From contig NZ_KQ954288.1 in NCBI RefSeq assembly GCF_001519055.1, positions 62,001 to 126,000 of the forward strand: a DNA stretch of 64,000 nucleotides, given 5' to 3'. The notes below the pieces were generated by a model. It made no database searches, was not told the origin of the DNA, and saw only the letters and a list, made by a program, of their open reading frames with translations. Position numbers and translations under genes: made by a program. Within the stretch, counting starts at the first letter, position 1; each line of letters opens with the position of its first letter. Positions 58,626 to 64,000 of this stretch are shown one piece after another. This DNA comes from Novosphingobium sp. Fuku2-ISO-50. GTDB lineage: Bacteria; Pseudomonadota; Alphaproteobacteria; Sphingomonadales; Sphingomonadaceae.

Positions 58626-58911
58626 GGTTCGTTCCTTATTCTGATGGTTGCATCAGCCCCACGCAGCGCCGCGATCCCGTGCCGACAAGGCCAGGGGATG
58701 AACCGACCACCCGACCGGTGATCCGCTTTGCCGCCCGTTCGCCCTCGCCTGCGCGACAGGAGCGACCGGGGTGCAAAAGGCGGCCCCGCCGAAACAGGAC
58801 CGCCTCCACGACGTTGCAAGGCCCGTCTAGGCAGCCTTCCCTTGCGGGCACCTGAACGAAGCGACGCGCGGCCATCTGGACAATTGCGCATCGCAGTCTA
58901 AAGGCCATTTC

Positions 58912-60126
58912 ATGACCGTGCAGAACCCCAACAGCTATCGCACCCAGCCCGACGAACGCGGCCATTTCGGACAGTTCGGCGGTCGCTATGTCGCCGAAAC
59001 GCTGATGCCGCTGATCCTCGATCTGGAACGCGAATATCGCGCCGCGAAAGAAGATCCCGCGTTCCATGCCGAATTCGACGATTTGCTCGAACATTACGTC
59101 GGACGGCCCAGCCCGCTCTATTTCGCGCCCCGGCTGACCGAAGAGCTCGGCGGCGCCCAGGTCTGGTTCAAACGCGACGAGCTGAATCACACCGGCGCGC
59201 ACAAGATCAACAATTGCGTCGGACAGATCCTGCTGGCGATGCGCATGGGCAAGACGCGGATCATCGCGGAAACCGGCGCGGGCCAGCATGGCGTGGCGAC
59301 CGCGACGGTCTGCGCGCGGTTTGGCCTGCCTTGCGTGATCTACATGGGCGCGACCGATGTCGAACGGCAACAGCCCAACGTATTCCGCATGAAGCTGCTC
59401 GGCGCCGAAGTCGTGCCGGTCCAGTCCGGGGCCAAGACGCTGAAAGATGCGATGAACGAGGCAATGCGCGACTGGGTCGCCAATGTCCATGACACGTTCT
59501 ACATCATCGGCACCGCTGCCGGGCCGCACCCCTATCCCGAGCTCGTGCGCGATTTTCAAAGCGTGATCGGGCGCGAGGCGCGCGCGCAGATGCTGTCGCG
59601 CACCGGCCGCCTGCCCGACTTGCTGGTCGCCGCGATCGGCGGCGGGTCGAATGCCATCGGGCTGTTTCATCCCTTTCTCGACGATCCCACGGTCAGGATG
59701 CTCGGCGTCGAGGCGGCGGGCTATGGCCTCGACAAGGATCACGCCGCCAGCCTTGCCGGCGGGCGCCCCGGCATTCTCCATGGCAACAAGACTTATCTGT
59801 TGCAGGACGACGACGGCCAGATTCTCGAAGGCCATTCGATCAGCGCAGGGCTAGACTATCCGGGGATCGGCCCCGAACACGCCTGGCTGAAGGAAAACGG
59901 CCGGGTCGATTACACCTCTGTCACCGATGACGAAGCGCTCGATGCGTTTCAGCTCCTGTGCCGGACCGAGGGGATCATTCCCGCGCTCGAACCCAGCCAC
60001 GCCATCGCCGCAGTCAAGAAGATCGCCCCGACATTGCCCAAGGACACGATCATCCTCGCCAACTTGTGCGGGCGCGGTGACAAGGACATCTTTACCGTCG
60101 CCGGACATCTGGGAGTGACGCTGTGA
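58912..60126 (+). CDS. trpB: Tryptophan synthase beta chain
   Basis: A 404-residue PLP enzyme joining indole and serine. The PLP lysine is in HTGAHKINN, the phosphate-binding loop is GGGSNAIG, and the N-terminal [18 protein letters not shown] is typical. AAAGG precedes the ATG. The 286 nt upstream, back to the outer-membrane gene, contain an imperfect AGGCGG/CCGCCT inverted repeat but no leader peptide rich in Trp codons that I can see. Its stop overlaps the trpA GTG start. Confidence 0.97.
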   Translation: MTVQNPNSYRTQPDERGHFGQFGGRYVAETLMPLILDLEREYRAAKEDPAFHAEFDDLLEHYVGRPSPLYFAPRLTEELGGAQVWFKRDELNHTGAHKINNCVGQILLAMRMGKTRIIAETGAGQHGVATATVCARFGLPCVIYMGATDVERQQPNVFRMKLLGAEVVPVQSGAKTLKDAMNEAMRDWVANVHDTFYIIGTAAGPHPYPELVRDFQSVIGREARAQMLSRTGRLPDLLVAAIGGGSNAIGLFHPFLDDPTVRMLGVEAAGYGLDKDHAASLAGGRPGILHGNKTYLLQDDDGQILEGHSISAGLDYPGIGPEHAWLKENGRVDYTSVTDDEALDAFQLLCRTEGIIPALEPSHAIAAVKKIAPTLPKDTIILANLCGRGDKDIFTVAGHLGVTL

Positions 60127-60926
60127 GCGCCCGTCTCTCTGCGGCCTTTGCCAAGGGCCATCCCGCGCTGGTGTGTTTCGTCACGGCGGGCGATCCGACT
60201 CCCGCCGCGACACCGGCCATCCTCGACGCGCTTGTCGCAGGCGGGGCCGATGTGATCGAGCTGGGCATGCCCTTCACCGATCCGATGGCCGACGGCCCGG
60301 CGATTCAGGCGGCCAATCTGCGCGCGCTCGGCGCGGGGACCAAGACCGCCGACATCCTGGCGATTGCCGCCGATTTTCGCGCGCGCCATGCCGATGTGCC
60401 GCTGGTCTTGATGGGCTATGCCAATCCGATGATCACGCGCGGGGTCGACTGGTTTGCCGATGCCGCCGCAGCCGCAGGTGTCGACGGCGTGATCTGTGTC
60501 GACATTCCGCCCGAAGAAGACGCCGAAATCGGCCCGGCGCTGCGTTCGCGCGGGCTCGATCTGATCCGGCTCGCCACGCCGACGACAGACGCAGCACGGC
60601 TTCCCGCCGTGCTCGACGGATCATCGGGCTTTCTCTATTACGTCTCCGTCGCGGGGATCACCGGCAAGCAATCGGCGGCGCTGACCTCGATCGAAGAGGC
60701 CGTCGCGCGGATCAAGCAGACCGCGCAATTGCCGGTCGTGGTCGGTTTCGGCGTGCGCACCCCCGAACAGGCCGGGCCGATTGCCCGCGTCGCCGATGGC
60801 GTCGTGGTCGGCTCGGCGATTGTCGATCTGGTCGCAGCCCACGGCGCCGACGCTGCCGAACCGGTGCGCGCGCTGGTGGCAGAGCTGGCGCGAGCCGTGC
60901 ATACTCCAGGGAGCCCTGCCGCATGA
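60123..60926 (+). CDS. trpA: Tryptophan synthase alpha chain
   Basis: A 267-residue TIM-barrel subunit that splits indole-3-glycerol phosphate and channels indole to TrpB. The catalytic Glu is in [16 protein letters not shown] and the Asp in [27 protein letters not shown] and [11 protein letters not shown] bind phosphate. The start is a GTG overlapping the trpB stop, and the stop overlaps the accD ATG, both by four bases. Confidence 0.96.
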   Translation: MSARLSAAFAKGHPALVCFVTAGDPTPAATPAILDALVAGGADVIELGMPFTDPMADGPAIQAANLRALGAGTKTADILAIAADFRARHADVPLVLMGYANPMITRGVDWFADAAAAAGVDGVICVDIPPEEDAEIGPALRSRGLDLIRLATPTTDAARLPAVLDGSSGFLYYVSVAGITGKQSAALTSIEEAVARIKQTAQLPVVVGFGVRTPEQAGPIARVADGVVVGSAIVDLVAAHGADAAEPVRALVAELARAVHTPGSPAA

Positions 60927-61771
60927 GCTGGCTGAACAAGGTTCGCAATTCGCTGTCGTTCATTCAAAAGCGCGACACGACCGATACCCTGTGGATCAAG
61001 TGTCCCGGGTGCAGCGAAATGCTGTTCATCAAGGAATACGAAGACGACCTGTCGGTCTGTCCGCGTTGCGGCCACCACGGCCGCATCGGCGCCGACGCGC
61101 GGCTGGCGCAACTGATGGATCCCGGATTCGTGCTGCTGCCCGCGCCTGTCGTGCGCGAAGACCCGCTCAAATTCCGCGACAGCAAGCGCTATTCGGACCG
61201 GATGAAAGCGGCGCGCGCCGCCAATCCGCATCCCGATGCCTATACCAATGCCTTTGGCACGATCGAGGGCAAGCCTGCCGTCGTCGGCGTCCAGGATTTC
61301 GGATTCATGGGCGGATCGATGGGCATGGCGGTGGGCAATGCCATCATTGCCGGAATCGAACGCGCGATCCGCGAAAAGTGCGCCTATGTCGCGGTCACCG
61401 CCGCGGGCGGCGCGCGCATGCAGGAAGGCATCCTGTCGCTGATGCAGATGCCGCGCACGACGGTGGCGATCAGCCGCCTTCATGCCGCAGGCCTGCCCTA
61501 TATCGTGCTGCTGACCGACCCCACCACCGGCGGCGTGACGGCCAGCTATGCCATGCTCGGCGATGTGCAGATTGCCGAGCCCGGCGCGCTGATCGGCTTT
61601 GCCGGACAGCGGGTGATTCAGGACACGATCCGCGAAAAGCTGCCCGAAGGGTTTCAACGCGCCGAATATCTTTATGCCCACGGCATGATCGACATGGTGG
61701 TACACCGGCGCGAGATGAAAGCGACGCTGGCAAACGTGATCGATTATCTGACCGGCGCGCGCGCCGCGTAA
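60923..61771 (+). CDS. accD: Acetyl-CoA carboxylase carboxyltransferase subunit beta
   Basis: A 282-residue subunit that transfers the carboxyl group from biotin to acetyl-CoA with AccA. The N-terminal zinc ribbon is seen as CPGCSEM and CPRCGHH. The crotonase-like core includes [29 protein letters not shown] and [16 protein letters not shown]. The start overlaps trpA (ATGA). The trpBA-accD-folC order is common in alphaproteobacteria. Confidence 0.97.
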   Translation: MSWLNKVRNSLSFIQKRDTTDTLWIKCPGCSEMLFIKEYEDDLSVCPRCGHHGRIGADARLAQLMDPGFVLLPAPVVREDPLKFRDSKRYSDRMKAARAANPHPDAYTNAFGTIEGKPAVVGVQDFGFMGGSMGMAVGNAIIAGIERAIREKCAYVAVTAAGGARMQEGILSLMQMPRTTVAISRLHAAGLPYIVLLTDPTTGGVTASYAMLGDVQIAEPGALIGFAGQRVIQDTIREKLPEGFQRAEYLYAHGMIDMVVHRREMKATLANVIDYLTGARAA

Positions 61772-61785
61772 GTCTGTCAGGCGCG

Positions 61786-63093
61786 ATGAAGGACTTTGCC
61801 ATTTCCGAAGATCCCGGCGTTCAGGCACAGCTTGATCGCCTGGGCAGGCTGTCGGTGCCGCAGGGGCGGCTCGGGCTGGAAACCATCCGCGCGCTGCTCG
61901 ACCGGCTGGGCAATCCCGAACGGCATCTGCCCCCGGTGTTTCACGTCGCCGGCACCAACGGCAAGGGATCGACCTGCACCTATCTGCGCACGATTCTCGA
62001 AGAACAGGGTCTGGTGGTCCACACCGCGACCAAGCCGCATCTCGTGCGCTATAACGAGCGCATCCGGCTCGCCGGGCGGCTGATCGACAACGCTCTGCTC
62101 GCCGCGCTGCTGGCCGAGGCGCTCGATCTGGGCGAAGATCTGGCCCCGAGCTTTTTCGAAGTGACCACGGCGGCGATGTTCATGGCCTTTGCCCGCGTCC
62201 CTGCCGATGCCTGCGTGATCGAAACCGGGCTGGGCGGACGATTCGACGCGACCAATGTCATGGATCGCCCGGCAATCTGCGGCCTTGCGACGCTGGGCCT
62301 TGATCATGAGGCCTTTCTGCTGATCCCCGAGCAGGGCGTGCCGCAAGACCCGCTGGCACGGATCGCCTTCGAAAAGGCCTCCATCGCCAAACCCGGCGTA
62401 CCGCTGGTGACGCAGGTCTATCCCGATCTTGCCGCCGACACGGTTGCCGCAACAGCCGCTGCGATCGGCGCCCCGGTTCTGGCGCGCGGGCGCGACTGGC
62501 ATGCCGACATCGGCGATGCCATTGCCTATCGCGATGCGCACGGCATGCTCGATCTGCCACTGCCCCACCTGCCCGGCGCGCATCAGGCGGACAATGCCGC
62601 GCTCGCGGTGGCCATGCTGCGCCATCAGGACGCGGTGACGGTCTCGCCCGAAGCGATGGCGCGCGGGATCGTCGCGGCGCGCTGGCCCGCCCGGCTGCAA
62701 CGGCTGAACGCCGGGCCGCTGACTGTGCTGGCCGGTGAACGCACGATCTGGCTCGACGGCGGGCACAACCCCGATGCGGGCGCGGCGATCGCGCGCCATC
62801 TGGCGGATCAGCCGCCAGTCCATGTCGTGATCGGGATGCTGGCCAACAAGGATCCGGGCGCCATCCTCGTGCCGCTGGGTCATCATGCGCTGTCGGTCAC
62901 GATCGTCCCTGCGCCCGGCCACGACGCGCACACCCCCGAAGCGTTCGCCCCGTTCAGCGCCATCCCGCTCAGCAGCGCGCCCGACGTCGCCGCCGCGCTT
63001 TGCGCGCTGCCGCCGACCGGCGACGTGCTGATCACCGGATCGCTCTATCTTGCGGGCGACGTGCTCCGGCGCAACGGCGAAATTCCCGATTAA
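61786..63093 (+). CDS. folC: Bifunctional folylpolyglutamate/dihydrofolate synthase
   Basis: A 435-residue Mur-ligase-superfamily enzyme that adds glutamate to folates. The P-loop HVAGTNGKGSTCTYL, the TKPHLVRYNERI loop (SPHL in most family members), ETGLGGRFDATNV and the C-terminal WLDGGHNPDAG are present. ATG 61786 lies 14 nt after the accD stop. The 3' end overlaps the convergent permease gene by 4 nt. Confidence 0.95.
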   Translation: MKDFAISEDPGVQAQLDRLGRLSVPQGRLGLETIRALLDRLGNPERHLPPVFHVAGTNGKGSTCTYLRTILEEQGLVVHTATKPHLVRYNERIRLAGRLIDNALLAALLAEALDLGEDLAPSFFEVTTAAMFMAFARVPADACVIETGLGGRFDATNVMDRPAICGLATLGLDHEAFLLIPEQGVPQDPLARIAFEKASIAKPGVPLVTQVYPDLAADTVAATAAAIGAPVLARGRDWHADIGDAIAYRDAHGMLDLPLPHLPGAHQADNAALAVAMLRHQDAVTVSPEAMARGIVAARWPARLQRLNAGPLTVLAGERTIWLDGGHNPDAGAAIARHLADQPPVHVVIGMLANKDPGAILVPLGHHALSVTIVPAPGHDAHTPEAFAPFSAIPLSSAPDVAAALCALPPTGDVLITGSLYLAGDVLRRNGEIPD

Positions 63094-64000
63094 GCCGCGT
63101 TTTGCGGCTCCGTCCGCCGCGCAGTCAGCCATTCAAGCAGAACGAAGCCGACCGCGACCAGCCCGGCGGCGGCGGTCCAGCGGAACATCGTCGCATAGCC
63201 GAGATGGTCGATGGTATCCCCGGCAATGCCCTTGCCCAGCGATCCGACGAGAAACGTCATCGACGACAGCAGCGCATATTGCACGGCGGTATGGCTGCGG
63301 CTGACTTGCCCCGACAGATAGGCGACGAACGCCGCCCCCGCGATGCCGGTCGACATGTTTTCGACACTGATCGCGATCAGCAGGCGCAGCATCCGCGCAT
63401 CGGCGCCAAACACACCGCCCAGCGCCGACAAGCCGCTCGCACGCGCCATGGCATCGATATGCACGGCGCCTTCGGCAAGGTCGGCATAGACGAAATTGCC
63501 CAGCACCGGCAGCACCGCGCCGATCAGGATCGTCGGCATGCGGCCCAGTCGCGCAAACAGCACCCCGCCCAGCGCAATCCCGGCCATCGTCATCAAAATG
63601 CCGAAGATCTTTGAGGCAAAGGCCACCTCGTCCTTCGTATAGTGCAGGAAATCGAGATAGAACGGCAGCGCAAAGCTGCCCCATACGTTGTAGCAGAGCG
63701 TATAGCTGAGGATCATCCCGATCATCACCAGCACGCGCCAGCCGAGCCGCCCCGACAGTTCCGCCAAAGGCGCGACGAGGGCCAGCCAGAGATGGTCGGC
63801 AGCGGTGATTTTACCCGTCCCGCCCCCGCCCCCGCCCCCGCTACGCCGCGCCCGATTGGTCAGCGCGGCGACCAGCAACGGCACGCCGACGGTGGCCAGC
63901 ACGATCAACGGCGCATGGCCCCGCGTGAAATCGGCCACCGAGGGCCGCGCCACGCCGGGCACGGCAGGCCTGAGCATCGCCACCATGAACAGCCCTATGC
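63090..64000 (-). CDS. AmpG-like muropeptide permease (partial, 5' end outside window)
   Basis: The C-terminal 300 or so residues of an MFS permease resembling AmpG, which imports anhydro-muropeptides for wall recycling. Family words are LPFYLDFLHYTKDEVAFASKIFG, ISVENMSTGIAGAAFVAYLSG and TAVQYALLSSMTFLVGSL. The frame continues through the right edge, so the ATG at 63986 is internal. A central loop has seven or more glycines encoded by a 6-bp repeat (63820-63840). Together with ldcA and the Mur-ligase-like gene it suggests murein recycling. Confidence 0.85.
   Translation of the reverse strand, partial: IGLFMVAMLRPAVPGVARPSVADFTRGHAPLIVLATVGVPLLVAALTNRARRSGGGGGGGTGKITAADHLWLALVAPLAELSGRLGWRVLVMIGMILSYTLCYNVWGSFALPFYLDFLHYTKDEVAFASKIFGILMTMAGIALGGVLFARLGRMPTILIGAVLPVLGNFVYADLAEGAVHIDAMARASGLSALGGVFGADARMLRLLIAISVENMSTGIAGAAFVAYLSGQVSRSHTAVQYALLSSMTFLVGSLGKGIAGDTIDHLGYATMFRWTAAAGLVAVGFVLLEWLTARRTEPQNAA

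Overview
The window is a GC-rich, densely packed chromosomal segment that looks like an alphaproteobacterium of the order Sphingomonadales (Novosphingobium/Sphingomonas-like; the genus is an inference). Signs are the split F0 operon atpI-B-E-G(b')-F, the trpF..trpBA-accD-folC order, a complete cbb3 oxidase cluster ccoNOQP-GHIS with hemN behind it, an FNR-type regulator, and recurrent promoter-like sequences of the form TTGCNN-N17-TAGNGN. I see no insertion sequence, prophage, CRISPR array, tRNA or rRNA. Both window edges cut a gene: rsh on the left, and an AmpG-like permease on the right.

Region by region. 1-7.4 kb: stringent-response rsh, a GT87 membrane protein, an acetyltransferase coupled to hemF, the phosphoesterase pdeM, infC (apparently with an AUA start) and a TrkA-type potassium channel. 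7.4-10.9 kb: a divergent PEP-carboxylase-like protein behind the Entner-Doudoroff aldolase eda. 11-24 kb: a low-oxygen island read mostly on the minus strand. It holds hemN, ccoS-I-H-G-P-Q-O-N, an OmpW porin, fnrL, a flavin reductase and a group III truncated globin. Two perfect FNR boxes lie in it: one before ccoN, the other before what looks like an undescribed small RNA of about 100 nt ending in a strong terminator. 24-34.8 kb: an MFS transporter, aqpZ, lepA, a GGDEF-EAL-PilZ protein, a PHA-depolymerase-like hydrolase, an adrenodoxin-reductase-type flavoprotein and a soluble globin-coupled chemoreceptor. 34.8-41.4 kb: dnaN, a minus-strand run ldcA-fabD-fabG-hypothetical, a Mur-ligase-family protein divergent from ldcA, and a GST. 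41.5-46.7 kb: an acetyltransferase, rpsA with a long leader, gloB, a LacI regulator and another acetyltransferase. 46.7-53.5 kb: the F0 ATP synthase operon and the ydbH-ynbE-ydbL envelope operon. 53.5-64 kb: radC, purB, lapA-like, pyrF, an acetyltransferase, trpF, an inserted outer-membrane protein gene, trpB-trpA-accD-folC and the ampG-like gene.

How the genes fit together: cytochrome cbb3 oxidase, its copper and heme supply (ccoI, hemN) and its regulator FnrL form one microaerobic module, and the putative sRNA would extend it post-transcriptionally in the manner of enterobacterial FnrS. LdcA, the Mpl/MurC-like ligase and the AmpG-like permease could serve cell-wall peptide recycling. A second theme is short tandem duplication. 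Three separate arrays are each four copies of a different 15-nt unit (after aqpZ, inside ydbH, inside radC), with two-copy versions elsewhere.
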